A DNA stretch of 64,000 nt, taken from assembly GCF_018599185.1 (NCBI RefSeq), contig NZ_JAHFVL010000002.1:186001-250000 (forward strand). The letters are read 5' to 3'. A program made the translations under genes and the position numbers. Below, in pieces: positions 39,571 through 48,294 of the stretch (position 1 is the stretch's first letter; every line of letters begins with the position of its first letter). This DNA comes from Rhodanobacter sp. LX-99. GTDB lineage: Bacteria > Pseudomonadota > Gammaproteobacteria > Xanthomonadales > Rhodanobacteraceae. The notes below the pieces were generated by a model, which saw only the letters and a program-made list of their open reading frames with translations, was not told the DNA's origin and did not search any database.

Positions 39571-39600
39571 TTGCGCTTACGAATAAGGCTCAAGTACTAT
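39571..39600 (+). promoter_or_regulatory. Probable sigma-70 promoter of csrA
   Basis: TTGCGC and TACTAT are separated by 18 bases. Transcription would start near 39607, leaving a leader of about 180 bases before csrA in the 267-base alaS-csrA gap. Confidence 0.5.
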
Positions 39601-39790
39601 CGGCCAGGTGTCGATGCTACCGGAAACGGTTGTATCGCCAGTCAGGACGCTCAGGAGTGTTTTGGCTGTGAGCCGGGAAGGCGGTAGGGCCTTCGGCGGA
39701 TCAATCGTCGAGCTGTGGAAGAACGGTGCTCAGGGGTGAGGCTCCGTCGATTCGCAGGCCTGTGACCAACAGCATTATGGAGTAGCAATC

Positions 39791-39997
39791 ATGTTGATTC
39801 TGACCCGCAGGGTCGGTGAAACCCTGATGATCGGCGACGAGGTGACCGTTACCGTTCTTGGCGTGAAAGGCAATCAGGTGCGCATCGGCATCAATGCGCC
39901 GAAGACCGTGGCCGTCCATCGCGAAGAGATCTATCAGCGGATCAAGGGCGAGCACGACATCAGTGGCACGCCCGCCGACGATTCCGCCGAACATTGA
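39791..39997 (+). CDS. csrA: Carbon storage regulator CsrA
   Basis: A 68-residue RNA-binding regulator. [16 protein letters not shown] and [23 protein letters not shown] are the full CsrA signature, including the RNA-binding residues of the first and last strands. It binds GGA motifs in leaders and controls translation of carbon, motility and biofilm genes. GGAG lies upstream of the ATG, so self-regulation by CsrA binding is possible. alaS upstream and tRNA-Ser downstream match the E. coli arrangement. Confidence 0.96.
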   Translation: MLILTRRVGETLMIGDEVTVTVLGVKGNQVRIGINAPKTVAVHREEIYQRIKGEHDISGTPADDSAEH

Positions 39998-40013
39998 TCG
40001 CGTGAATTAAGGC

Positions 40014-40042
40014 TTTACCTCGTCCGCGTCGGTCGGTATCCT
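40014..40042 (+). promoter_or_regulatory. Probable promoter of tRNA-Ser
   Basis: TTTACC and TATCCT are exactly 17 bases apart, followed by a GC-rich discriminator typical of stringently controlled stable-RNA promoters. Start of transcription would be about 25 bases before the mature tRNA. Confidence 0.55.
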
Positions 40043-40074
40043 TGCCGGCTCCGCAGCACTGCGAAGAAAACCCC

Positions 40075-40167
40075 GGAGAGATGCCCGAGTGGCCGAAGGG
40101 GCTCCCCTGCTAAGGGAGTATAGGGTCAAAAACCTTATCGAGGGTTCGAATCCCTCTCTCTCCGCCA
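40075..40167 (+). tRNA. tRNA-Ser (anticodon GCU)
   Basis: A 93-base class II tRNA. The acceptor stem GGAGAGA pairs with TCTCTCC, followed by discriminator G and an encoded CCA. The anticodon stem-loop CTCCC-CTGCTAA-GGGAG gives anticodon GCT for AGC/AGU codons. A long variable arm (TATAGGGTCAAAAACCTTATC) and the T-loop GGTTCGAATCC are intact. Confidence 0.97.
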
Positions 40168-40217
40168 GATACGCAAAACGCCCCGCAAGGGGCGTTTTGC
40201 GTATCTGGCGGAGAGAG
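40156..40217. repeat. Perfect 29-bp inverted repeat spanning the tRNA-Ser 3' end
   Basis: Arms 40156-40184 and 40189-40217 are exact complements around a GCAA tetraloop. The left arm contains the last 12 bases of the tRNA gene plus GATACGCAAAACGCCCC; the right arm is the start of the downstream repeat array. The inner GC-rich stem followed by GTTTTGC can serve as the tRNA terminator, but the symmetry extends well beyond that into the tRNA itself. Confidence 0.9.
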
Positions 40218-40743
40218 GTGGTGGACGAACCCTTACGGTTCGACAAATTCGTCTGGAACGAATTTGGACAGCCGCAGGCTGGCCCTGGAGCGCGCAGCGC
40301 GGAAGGGTGAGGCCCATGGATGGGCCGAACAATCCCGCGCAGACTCTACGCTACCGCGCACCTCATCGAAGCGGCGTTTGCGTATCTGGCGGAGAGAGGT
40401 GGTGGACGAACCCTTACGGTTCGACAAATTCGTCTGGAACGAATTTGGACAGCCGCAGGCTGGCCCTGGAGCGCGCAGCGCGGAAGGGTGAGGCCCATGG
40501 ATGGGCCGAACAATCCCGCGCAGACTCTACGCTACCGCGCACCTCATCGAAGCGGCATTTTGCGTATCTGGCGGAGAGAGGTGGTGGACGAACCCTTACG
40601 GTTCGACAAATTCGTCTGGAACGAATTTGGACAGCCGCAGGCAGGCCCTGGAGCGCGCAGCGCGGAAGGGTGAGGCTCATGGATGGGCCGAACAATCTCG
40701 CGCAGACTCCACGCTGCCGCGCACCTCATCGAAGCGGCGTTTT
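40199..40743 (+). repeat. Three tandem 181-182 bp hairpin-rich repeats
   Basis: Copies begin at 40199, 40380 and 40562, each opening GCGTATCTGGCGGAGAGAGG, an inverted copy of the tRNA-Ser 3' end, and a partial fourth starts at 40744. Identity is very high; copy 3 has a handful of substitutions. Within copy 1, hairpins lie at 40226-40242 (CGAACC/GGTTCG), 40244-40266 (9-bp CAAATTCGT/ACGAATTTG), 40269-40281 (CAGCC/GGCTG) and 40311-40326 (GGCCCAT/ATGGGCC). No gene is supported. It may be a processed non-coding RNA array or a REP-like element. Confidence 0.85.
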
Positions 40744-40771
40744 GCGTATCGCCACCATCACCTCGCCACCA

Positions 40772-41605
40772 TCACCGCTCCCCAACCACCACCGTAAACG
40801 TTTGCACGAAGTGGAAATCCGCCCGGCGCAGCGCGAACTGCGGATGCTGCGGATCGCAAAGACGCGTGAGCTCGTCGTAGTCGTCGCTGGACAGGTACGG
40901 CTGCAACCGCGCTCCCCAGGTGTTGCGGAAAATGGCCTCGGTCAGATAGGCCTCGTCCGCCGCTCCAAGAGGGGATACGCGTTCGATCACGAACGTTTGC
41001 GCGCCGACGTTGCGCAACTGCGCCTGGCGCAGCACGCCGACCATGGACCGGACCGCCGCCAGATCCCGCTCGCTCACGCCGTAGCGGTCGCGGTAGTACT
41101 GGCGCACTGCTTCGTTGACCAGGCGTTCGAGCCTTGCGTCCCAGGCGAAGTACATGTCGGGCAGCAGCGAGCTTTGGCACAGCGCGATACGGCCGGCGGG
41201 GCGCAGCAGGGAGGCCAGCCGCCGTGCTCCGGCGACCGGATCGTGCAGGTGGTTGATCGTGTTCATGCACCAGATCAGATCGAGGCTCCCGCCGCGGAGC
41301 GGCGCCTTCAGCAGGTCCGCCTGCAGCACCAGCGCCGTCGACGGGGCGCTCGCGCGGGCAGCGGCTGCGTGCGCCGTCGCCAGATCGATGCCGACGATGA
41401 CACCATCGGCCCCCACTTCATCGGCGAGCCAGCGCAGCACCTCGCCGGTGCCGCATCCGGCGTCGAGGACGCGTGCCCCGGGTTGCAGGTCCAGGCTGGC
41501 GATGACCCGGCGGAGTTCGGGTTCCGCGAAGGCATTGAACAGCCGCAGCTTGTGCGAGTAGTCGCGAGCCGCCGTATCGCCGAGGAGGCCAGGCGAGGCA
41601 CTCAT
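40772..41605 (-). CDS. SAM-dependent methyltransferase
   Basis: A 277-residue class I methyltransferase. The SAM-binding GARVLDAGCGTGEVL motif is near residue 45, acidic GIDLA follows strand 2, and DLIWCMNTINHLHDP is motif IV. The family is UbiE/Methyltransf-11-like, with a C-terminal ~100-residue extension. The substrate is unknown. It lies 37 bases after lpxH on the same strand and may be read from the same transcript. Confidence 0.75.
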   Translation of the reverse strand: MSASPGLLGDTAARDYSHKLRLFNAFAEPELRRVIASLDLQPGARVLDAGCGTGEVLRWLADEVGADGVIVGIDLATAHAAAARASAPSTALVLQADLLKAPLRGGSLDLIWCMNTINHLHDPVAGARRLASLLRPAGRIALCQSSLLPDMYFAWDARLERLVNEAVRQYYRDRYGVSERDLAAVRSMVGVLRQAQLRNVGAQTFVIERVSPLGAADEAYLTEAIFRNTWGARLQPYLSSDDYDELTRLCDPQHPQFALRRADFHFVQTFTVVVGER

Positions 41606-41642
41606 CCGGCCACCATGCCCCGGTTGTCCCGTGCGGGATGCT

Positions 41643-42371
41643 TCATTTCACCGCCAGCCCGCGCAGTTCGACTCCGTCCGCATCCACCCGCAGCACCGAG
41701 CCCTGCTCGTACCAGTCGCCCAGCACGATCCGTTGCGCCGGCGCGCCGTCGAGCTGGAAATCGTGCACGGCCGGGCGGTGCGTATGCCCGTGGATCAGCC
41801 GGGTCACACCTGCCTTGCGCAGGGCTTCGGCCACGGCGTCGGCGTTGACGTCCATGATGCTTTCCATCGTGCTGCCGGTGTGCGCCTTGCTGTCCTCGCG
41901 CGCCTTGGCGGCGAACGCGCGGCGCGCGTGCAGCGGCATCGCCAGAATCTGCGCCCGCCATTCGGGCGTGCGCACCTGTTTGCGCACGGCCTGGTAGGCG
42001 ACGTCGTCGGTGCACAGCACGTCGCCGTGCATCAGCAGGGTGCGGCGGCCGTGGATGTCGTGCACGGTGCCGTCGTCGAGCAGGGTCAGGCCGGCGGGTG
42101 CGGCGAATGCAGGGCCGAGCAGGAAGTCGCGGTTGCCGACCATGAAGTACACCGGCACGCCGGCGTCGCGCACGGCGCGGGTGGCGGTGGCGATGCGTGC
42201 AGGCAGTTCGGCGTCGTCGTCATCGCCGATCCAGGCCTCGACCAGGTCGCCGAGGATGTACAACGCGTCGGCATGGCGGACTTCCTCGTCGGCCAGGTAG
42301 CGTTCGAACAGATCGGTGATCTGCGGGCGGCCGGGGTCCAGGTGCAGGTCGGCGATGAACAGGGTGGCCAT
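41643..42371 (-). CDS. lpxH: UDP-2,3-diacylglucosamine diphosphatase
   Basis: A 243-residue calcineurin-like phosphoesterase. Metal-binding motifs appear in order: FIADLHLD, YILGDLVEAW, MVGNRDFLLG, MHGDVLC and HGHTHRP. It makes lipid X in the lipid A pathway at the inner membrane. It begins eight bases after the cyclophilin stop, so the two are one operon, a common arrangement. Length equals the usual ~240. Confidence 0.93.
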   Translation of the reverse strand: MATLFIADLHLDPGRPQITDLFERYLADEEVRHADALYILGDLVEAWIGDDDDAELPARIATATRAVRDAGVPVYFMVGNRDFLLGPAFAAPAGLTLLDDGTVHDIHGRRTLLMHGDVLCTDDVAYQAVRKQVRTPEWRAQILAMPLHARRAFAAKAREDSKAHTGSTMESIMDVNADAVAEALRKAGVTRLIHGHTHRPAVHDFQLDGAPAQRIVLGDWYEQGSVLRVDADGVELRGLAVK

Positions 42372-42378
42372 CGTGACG

Positions 42379-43107
42379 TCAGCCCTTGCTGGCCGGTTTG
42401 GCGGCTTTCCTGCCCGGTTTGACGGCGGCGGGTTTGGTGGCCGCCGACGCGGCCTTGGCCGGTGCTTCCGCACTGGCGGCGGGGGCCGGGGCTTCCTCGC
42501 CGATCACGTGGGCGCTTTCGATCAGCACCAGCGGGCTCGGCACGTCGCCGGCGAACGGGCCAAGTGCGCGGGTGGGCAGCGCGGCGATCTTGTCGACCAC
42601 GTCCATGCCCTTGATGACCTTGCCGAACACGGTATAGCCCCAGGTCAGTCCGCTCTGGTTGCCGACGAAATCCAGCCGGCGGTTGTCGACCAGGTTGAAG
42701 AAGAACTGCGCGGTGCCGGAATTCGGGTCGGCACCGCGGGCGACGGCGACAGTGCCGCGCAGGTTGGACAGGCCGTTGTCGGCCTCGCTGGCGACGGCCG
42801 ATCGCGTGCGCTTGGGCTGCAGGTCGCGGGTGTACAGGCCGCCCTGCACCAGGTAGCCGGGGATGGCACGGTGCAGCAGGGTGCCGTCGTAGAAACCGTC
42901 GCGCACGTATTGCAGGAAGTTGGCCACGCTCTTCGGCGCCTTGTCCGGATACAGCTCCAGCGTGATGTCGCCCTGCGAGGTGCGCAGCACGACTTGCGGC
43001 GGTGGCGTGGCGGCCGTGGCGGCCGGCGCCGGTTTGGCGGTCTGTGCCGCCAGCGTCGGCGGCAGGATCAGGAGCAGCGTGGCGAGCAGGGATTTCAACA
43101 TGGGCAT
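42379..43107 (-). CDS. Periplasmic cyclophilin-type peptidyl-prolyl isomerase
   Basis: About 242 residues. A signal peptide (LKSLLATLLLILPPTLAAQ) is followed by an Ala/Pro linker, a cyclophilin domain from residue ~40 (VVLRTSQGDITLELYPDKAPKSVANFLQYV) with GTAQFFFNLVDN and the FGKVIKGMDVVDKI segment, and a Lys/Ala/Pro-rich tail resembling histone tails. It speeds cis-trans prolyl isomerisation in the periplasm. Starts at 43107 and 43101 are both possible; neither has a clear site. Cotranscribed with lpxH. Confidence 0.88.
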   Translation of the reverse strand: MPMLKSLLATLLLILPPTLAAQTAKPAPAATAATPPPQVVLRTSQGDITLELYPDKAPKSVANFLQYVRDGFYDGTLLHRAIPGYLVQGGLYTRDLQPKRTRSAVASEADNGLSNLRGTVAVARGADPNSGTAQFFFNLVDNRRLDFVGNQSGLTWGYTVFGKVIKGMDVVDKIAALPTRALGPFAGDVPSPLVLIESAHVIGEEAPAPAASAEAPAKAASAATKPAAVKPGRKAAKPASKG

Positions 43108-43170
43108 CAAGATGGTCTGGGCGTCCGGACATGATACGCGGCCGCGGCGGAACCTGGCTTGTCGGCACGA

Positions 43171-44688
43171 TCAGCTGCTGGAGATGTCCAGCTTGATGCC
43201 CAACTCGGCCATCGGCGATTGTTCCTGCTGCAGGTCGGCCTCGCTGAGCGGGTGCTGCTCGAACCAGGCCAGCGGCAGGGTCAGCCGCAGCGATTTGCTG
43301 CTGGCGGCCAGGCGCATTTGCGGCAGCGACTCGGCCCGGCGCGCACGGCGGAACAGCACCGCCAGGCGCAGCAGTGCGGTGGTGTAGCGGGCCAGCTGGC
43401 GATAGCGCTGCGGCAAGGTGGCGACCACCGCCTTGTCCGGCTTGCGCCGGTGCATCTCGACCACGGCGGCCAGCAACTGCTGCTCCTGCCGCGAGAAGCC
43501 GGCCAGGTCGGCGTGGCGCAGGATGTAGGCGCCGTGGTGATGATGCTGGCTGTGCGCGATGGCCAGGCCGATCTCGTGCACGCGCGATGCCCACGACAGC
43601 CACTCGCGGGCCTCGGCATCCAGTTTCCAGACGCGCGCGACCTGGTCGAACAGCATCAGGGCGGTCGACTCGACCCGGCGCGCCTGGGCGCGATCCACGC
43701 CGTAGCGGGTGGCCAGCGCGTCGATGCTGGCGGTGCGCGGGTCGCTGCCGCCGGCGCGGCCGAGCAGGTCCCACAGCAGGCCCTCGCGCATCGAGCTTTC
43801 GCACACGCGCAGCCGCTCGATGCCGAGCGCGGCGAAGGCTGCCTCGAAGATCACCACGCCGCCGGCGATCACCGGCGCGCGCTCTTCGACCAGTCCTGGC
43901 AGCTTGAGCGTACCGATCTGGCCGTGCTCGATCAGCGCCTCGCTCAGCGCGGCGAGCGAGGCCGGGGTGATGCCGTCGTCGGAGAATTTCATGGCCTGCA
44001 CCACCGCGCCGATCGACTTGGCGGTGCCGGAGGATCCATAGGCGTCCTGCCAGCCCGACTCGCGGAAATCCTCGGCGAACTGTTGCAGCAGCACGCCGAT
44101 CTCGCTGCGCGCGCGCTGCCAGCGCTTGCGGGTGAGCTTGCCGCCGGGGAAGAAGCGCAACGTCGAGGCGATGCAGCCGGCCTGCACGCTTTCGGTGTGC
44201 AGCGGCGCCAGCCCGCGGCCGATGATGAACTCGGTGCTGCCGCCGCCGACGTCGATCACCAGCCGCGGTTCGCGCGAGGCGGGCAGGTCGTGCGCCGCGC
44301 CGAGGAAGATCAGGCGGCCTTCCTCGCGGCCGGAGACCACTTCGATCGGGTGGCCGAGCGCGGCCTCGGCGGTGGTCAGGAAGGTCTGCGGCGAGGCCAG
44401 CCGGCGCACCGTGTTGGTGGCCACCGCGCGCACCCGCATCGACGGCAGGCCGGCGATGCGCTGGCCGAAACGGGCCAGGCAGGCCATCGCGCGGGCGCGC
44501 CGCTCGGCGTCCAGGGTGCCGTCGGCGCGCAGGCCGGCGGCCATGCGCACGGTGTCGCGCAGGCGGTCGATCACGCGCGGCTCGCCGTGTTCCATGCGCG
44601 CCACCACCAGGTGGAAGCTGTTCGAGCCCATGTCCACGGCAGCGATCAGTTCGCCGTCGCGGATCGGTGTCTGTTCGGCTGGACTCAC
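43171..44688 (-). CDS. ppx: Exopolyphosphatase (Ppx/GppA family)
   Basis: About 505 residues. The actin-like ATPase-fold motifs AAVDMGSNSFHLVV, SGREEGRLIFLG and VIDVGGGSTEFI lie in the N-terminal half, and YGSSGTAKSIG follows; a C-terminal HD-like helical region carries ASRVHEIG. It releases phosphate from the ends of polyphosphate (and may hydrolyse pppGpp). I prefer the GTG at 44688, with GGGAG seven bases upstream, over ATG 44727, which has none. It follows ppk in the same direction. Confidence 0.9.
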   Translation of the reverse strand: MSPAEQTPIRDGELIAAVDMGSNSFHLVVARMEHGEPRVIDRLRDTVRMAAGLRADGTLDAERRARAMACLARFGQRIAGLPSMRVRAVATNTVRRLASPQTFLTTAEAALGHPIEVVSGREEGRLIFLGAAHDLPASREPRLVIDVGGGSTEFIIGRGLAPLHTESVQAGCIASTLRFFPGGKLTRKRWQRARSEIGVLLQQFAEDFRESGWQDAYGSSGTAKSIGAVVQAMKFSDDGITPASLAALSEALIEHGQIGTLKLPGLVEERAPVIAGGVVIFEAAFAALGIERLRVCESSMREGLLWDLLGRAGGSDPRTASIDALATRYGVDRAQARRVESTALMLFDQVARVWKLDAEAREWLSWASRVHEIGLAIAHSQHHHHGAYILRHADLAGFSRQEQQLLAAVVEMHRRKPDKAVVATLPQRYRQLARYTTALLRLAVLFRRARRAESLPQMRLAASSKSLRLTLPLAWFEQHPLSEADLQQEQSPMAELGIKLDISSS

Positions 44689-44773
44689 GCCCGGGCTCCC
44701 GCGACGGCAAAACGCGGATTCTCGCATGCATGCGCGAAAGGGTGAAAACGGCGGCTCATGCGGATCGCCAGGC

Positions 44774-46876
44774 TCATTGGCAGTAGCGCTCGAGCAGGCC
44801 CGACTGCGCGCTGTACGGCGGGTTGTCGCCGGGCTCGGCGCGCACGTAGCGGCCGTCGCTGCCGAGCAGCCAGGCCTGGGTGTTGTCGGCCAGGCCGTTG
44901 GCCAGGGTTTCCTCGAACACGCGCGCGGCCAGTTCGGGATCGAGGATCGGGAACGCCACCTCGATCCGCCGCATCAGGTTGCGTTCCATCCAGTCGGCGC
45001 TGGCGCAGTAGATCTCGGGGGCGCCGTCGTTGGCGAACCAGTACACCCGGCTGTGCTCGAGGAAGCGCCCCACGATCGAGCGCACGCGGATGCGCTCGGA
45101 AATGCCGGGCAGGCCGGGGCGCAGGGTGCACGCGCCGCGCACGATCAGGTCGATCTCCACGCCGGCCTGCGAGGCGCGGTACAGCGCCTCGATCACCCGG
45201 GCCTCGTTCAGCGCGTTGAGCTTGGCGACGATGCGCGCAGGCCGGCCGGCCTGCGCGTGCGCAGTCTCGCGCTCGATCTTCGCCAGCACGCTGGGATACA
45301 GCGTGAACGGCGAATGCAGCAGCCGCTTCAGCTCGATGATCGGGCCCAGGCCGGACAACTGCTGGAAGACCTTGTGCAGGTCCTCGCCGATCTCCGGGTT
45401 CGCCGTCATCAGCCCGATGTCGGTGTACATCCGGCTGTTGGCCTGGTGGTAGTTGCCGGTGGACAGGTGCACGTAGCGGCGCAGCGCGTCGCCTTCGCGC
45501 CGCACGATCAGCATCATCTTGGCGTGGGTCTTGTAGCCGACCACGCCGTAGACCACCTGCACGCCGGCCTCCTGCAGGCGCGTGGCCAGGCGGATGTTGG
45601 CCTCCTCGTCGAAGCGCGCGCGCAACTCGATCACCACGGTGACGTCCTTGCCGTTGCGCGCGGCCTCCACCAGCAGGTCGACCAGCGGGGTGTCCTCGCC
45701 GGCGCGGTACAGGGTCTGCTTGATCGCCAGCACCTGCGGGTCGGCGGTGGCCTGGCGCAGCAGGTCGATCACCGCGGCGAAGCTCTGGTACGGGTGATGC
45801 AGCAATACGTCGCGCTGGCCGATCAGGTCGAACTTGTTGCGCCCGCTCTCGAGCGCCGGCGGCAGTTGCGGGTTGAAGCGCGGGAACTTCAGTTCCGGCC
45901 GGTCCAGCCAGTCGTAGATCAGGCCCGCGCGGATGATGTTGACCGGACCGTCGCAGCGGTACACGTCGGCGTCGTCCAGCTGGAAGTTTTCGGTCAGCAT
46001 CGCGGTGATCGCCTTCGGGCAATCGTTGGCGATCTCCAGCCGCACGGGGCGCGCGTAGCCGCGCCCGACCAGTTCCTCGCTGAGCGCGAGGGCGAGATTC
46101 TCCACCTCGGCCTCCTCGACGATCAGCTCGCTGTTGCGGGTGACCCGGAACTGGTACGAGCCGACCACCTTGAGGCCGGGGAACATCAGGTCGACGAAGG
46201 CCTGCAGCAGTTCGGCGAGGAACACGAAGTGCTCGCCGGGGCCGCTGACCTCGGCCGGCACGCGGATGATCCGCGGCAGCGAACGCGGCGCCCGCACCAG
46301 CGCCATGTGCCCTTCGTGGCCGAACGCGTCGCGGCCGCGCAGCACCACCGCGATGTTCAGCGTCTTGTTGAGGATGCGCGGGAACGGGTGCGCCGGGTCC
46401 AGTCCCAGCGGCGACAGCACCGGCAGCACCTCGTGTTCGAAGTAGCCGCGCAGCCAGCGGTGCTGGCGCGGGTTCCAGCGCTTGCGGGTGAGGATGTGGA
46501 TCTGCTCGGCGTCGAGCTGCGGGCCGATCTGCTCCTGCCAGGCGGCGTAGACCTCGGCGACCAGGTCCAGCACGCGGCTGCGGATGCGCGCCAGCAGCTC
46601 GCCGGAAGGAATGCCGTCCGGCCCCGGGGCGGCCGAGCCGTAGGCATGGTGATGCTTGAGCATCGCCACGCGCACCTCGAAGAATTCGTCGAGGTTGTTC
46701 GCCACGATGCTCAGGTAACGCAGCCGCTCCAGCAGCGGCACGGCGGCGTCGCGGGCCATCGCCAGCACGCGGAAGTTGAACTCCAGCGCGGCCAGTTCGC
46801 GGCTGAGGTACAGGCCGGGGGTGGTCAGGTCGGTGGCGTCGGGCGATGCGGACGATGTGGGGGAGGGCTGGGCCAT
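44774..46876 (-). CDS. ppk: Polyphosphate kinase 1
   Basis: A 700-residue Ppk1. YLSRELAALEFNFRVL and NNLDEFFEVRVAMLK open the N-terminal domain; the catalytic core has YKTHAKMMLIVRRE and a later HLSTGNYHQANSRMYTDIG, where the autophosphorylated His lies. It polymerises ATP gamma-phosphate into polyphosphate. The next gene encodes the opposing exopolyphosphatase, and phoR lies 76 bases upstream, so a Pho-regulated transcript is likely. Confidence 0.95.
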   Translation of the reverse strand: MAQPSPTSSASPDATDLTTPGLYLSRELAALEFNFRVLAMARDAAVPLLERLRYLSIVANNLDEFFEVRVAMLKHHHAYGSAAPGPDGIPSGELLARIRSRVLDLVAEVYAAWQEQIGPQLDAEQIHILTRKRWNPRQHRWLRGYFEHEVLPVLSPLGLDPAHPFPRILNKTLNIAVVLRGRDAFGHEGHMALVRAPRSLPRIIRVPAEVSGPGEHFVFLAELLQAFVDLMFPGLKVVGSYQFRVTRNSELIVEEAEVENLALALSEELVGRGYARPVRLEIANDCPKAITAMLTENFQLDDADVYRCDGPVNIIRAGLIYDWLDRPELKFPRFNPQLPPALESGRNKFDLIGQRDVLLHHPYQSFAAVIDLLRQATADPQVLAIKQTLYRAGEDTPLVDLLVEAARNGKDVTVVIELRARFDEEANIRLATRLQEAGVQVVYGVVGYKTHAKMMLIVRREGDALRRYVHLSTGNYHQANSRMYTDIGLMTANPEIGEDLHKVFQQLSGLGPIIELKRLLHSPFTLYPSVLAKIERETAHAQAGRPARIVAKLNALNEARVIEALYRASQAGVEIDLIVRGACTLRPGLPGISERIRVRSIVGRFLEHSRVYWFANDGAPEIYCASADWMERNLMRRIEVAFPILDPELAARVFEETLANGLADNTQAWLLGSDGRYVRAEPGDNPPYSAQSGLLERYCQ

Positions 46877-46952
46877 GCCGCATTCTGGCGCATGGCCTGG
46901 GCCATTGCATGCCGCGCCGCCGCGGCTTCATCCGGGAATATTGAACCGGCTC

Positions 46953-48221
46953 TCAGGTTTCGTCACCGCCGCCGGGAGCGAGCAGCCGGGCCGGACCGAA
47001 ATGGCAGGAGAAGGTGGAGCCGGCGCCCGGCGTGCTCTCGATCCGCAACTGCGCCTGGTGCAGGTTCAGCACGTGCTTGACGATCGACAGCCCCAGCCCG
47101 GTGCCGCCGCTTTCACGCGAGCGGCTGGAGGAGACCCGGTAGAAGCGTTCGGTGAGCCGGGCCAGGTGCGAGGCCGGAATGCCGAAGCCGGTGTCGCTGA
47201 CCGAATACACCGCGCCTTCGGGCTCGCGCTGCCAGCGGATCGTGATGCTGCCGCCGGCCGGGGTGTAGCGCACCGCGTTGCTGGCCAGGTTCGACAGCGC
47301 GCTGTGCAGGTCCTTCGGCGAGCCGAGCAGGTCCGCCTCGGCGGTGGACTCCAGCACGATGCGATGGCGGCCCTGGCTGAGCGCCTCGGCTTCCTTGCGC
47401 ACGGTGGCCAGCAGTGCCGCCATCGGCACGCGTTCGTCGATGACCTCGTGCTGGGTTTCCAGCCGCGACAGGGTCAGCAGGTCTTCCACGATCTGGCCCA
47501 TCCGTTTCGACTGCGTGCGCATCTCGCCCAGCACCGCCGCCAGCTCGGGCACGTCCTCCGGGTCGAGCAGTTCCAGGTAGCCGTGAATCACTGTCAATGG
47601 CGTGCGCAACTCGTGCGACACGTTCGCCACGAAGTCGCGGCGCACCTGTTCGAGCCGGTTCAGATGGCTGATGTCGTGCGCCAGCAGCAACTGCTCCTGA
47701 TCGCCGAACGGCAGCAGGCTGACGTTGAGCTGGCTGTCCGCCCGGCCGGGGGCGGTGACGTCGGCGAGCGGCTCGCGCGCGCCGCCGCGCAGCCAGGCGG
47801 CCAGCTCCGAGCCGGCCAGCCGCTGCTGCAGCGCCGTGCCGCGATCATCCGGGCGGCGCAGCCCGAGCAGGTTCTCGGCGGCGTGGTTGAACCAGCGGAT
47901 CTGCTGCTGCCGGTCGAGCAGCACCACCGCATCCGGCAACTGGCCGGCAACGTTGCGAAGATCGCGCAGGGAGGAGGCAAGGCGGCGGGAACGCGTCATG
48001 AAACGGTCATGCTGGAGAGGGCTGACGGCAGTCGATGCAGTCATCATGGCCCGCGCTTGATGACGGATCCGGGTCAGCAGCAAGACGACTTCGGCCACGG
48101 CGACCAGGGCGACGCCTGCGGCCACGTGCCCACCGACGAGCCAGCCCAGTACGGCGCCGGCGCCCAGCGCCGCGGCGAGTGCCGCGGGCAGTTTCCAGGA
48201 AGGCGTGATGGGCGGAGTCAT
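46953..48221 (-). CDS. phoR: Phosphate regulon sensor histidine kinase PhoR
   Basis: About 422 residues. An N-terminal hydrophobic hairpin (residues ~10-50) anchors it; a PAS domain follows (LPDAVVLLDRQQQIRWFNHAAENLLG); the dimerisation/phosphoacceptor helix has VSHELRTPLT with H203; the ATPase domain shows SNLASNAVRYTPAGG, SDTGFGIP and GGTGLGLSIVKHV. Unlike E. coli PhoR, it directly adjoins ppk-ppx. Start ATG 48221 or 48254 are both possible. It phosphorylates PhoB when phosphate is low. Confidence 0.93.
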   Translation of the reverse strand: MTPPITPSWKLPAALAAALGAGAVLGWLVGGHVAAGVALVAVAEVVLLLTRIRHQARAMMTASTAVSPLQHDRFMTRSRRLASSLRDLRNVAGQLPDAVVLLDRQQQIRWFNHAAENLLGLRRPDDRGTALQQRLAGSELAAWLRGGAREPLADVTAPGRADSQLNVSLLPFGDQEQLLLAHDISHLNRLEQVRRDFVANVSHELRTPLTVIHGYLELLDPEDVPELAAVLGEMRTQSKRMGQIVEDLLTLSRLETQHEVIDERVPMAALLATVRKEAEALSQGRHRIVLESTAEADLLGSPKDLHSALSNLASNAVRYTPAGGSITIRWQREPEGAVYSVSDTGFGIPASHLARLTERFYRVSSSRSRESGGTGLGLSIVKHVLNLHQAQLRIESTPGAGSTFSCHFGPARLLAPGGGDET

Positions 48222-48294
48222 GCTGGCGCCGGGGTGTGGAAGGCGAACCAGCATCGGCAAAAGCCGCGCATACCGCAAGCTGGCCCGTGCCGGC

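Noticed and set aside
40007..40246. 79-residue minus-strand reading frame
   Set aside because: It is antisense to tRNA-Ser(GCU) and gives the well-known spurious GFEPSI-YSLSRGAPSATR-type translation produced by antisense tRNA-Ser sequence.
40199..40743. Insertion sequence or integrated element at tRNA-Ser
   Set aside because: No transposase, integrase or terminal target duplication; the units are short, tandem and non-coding.
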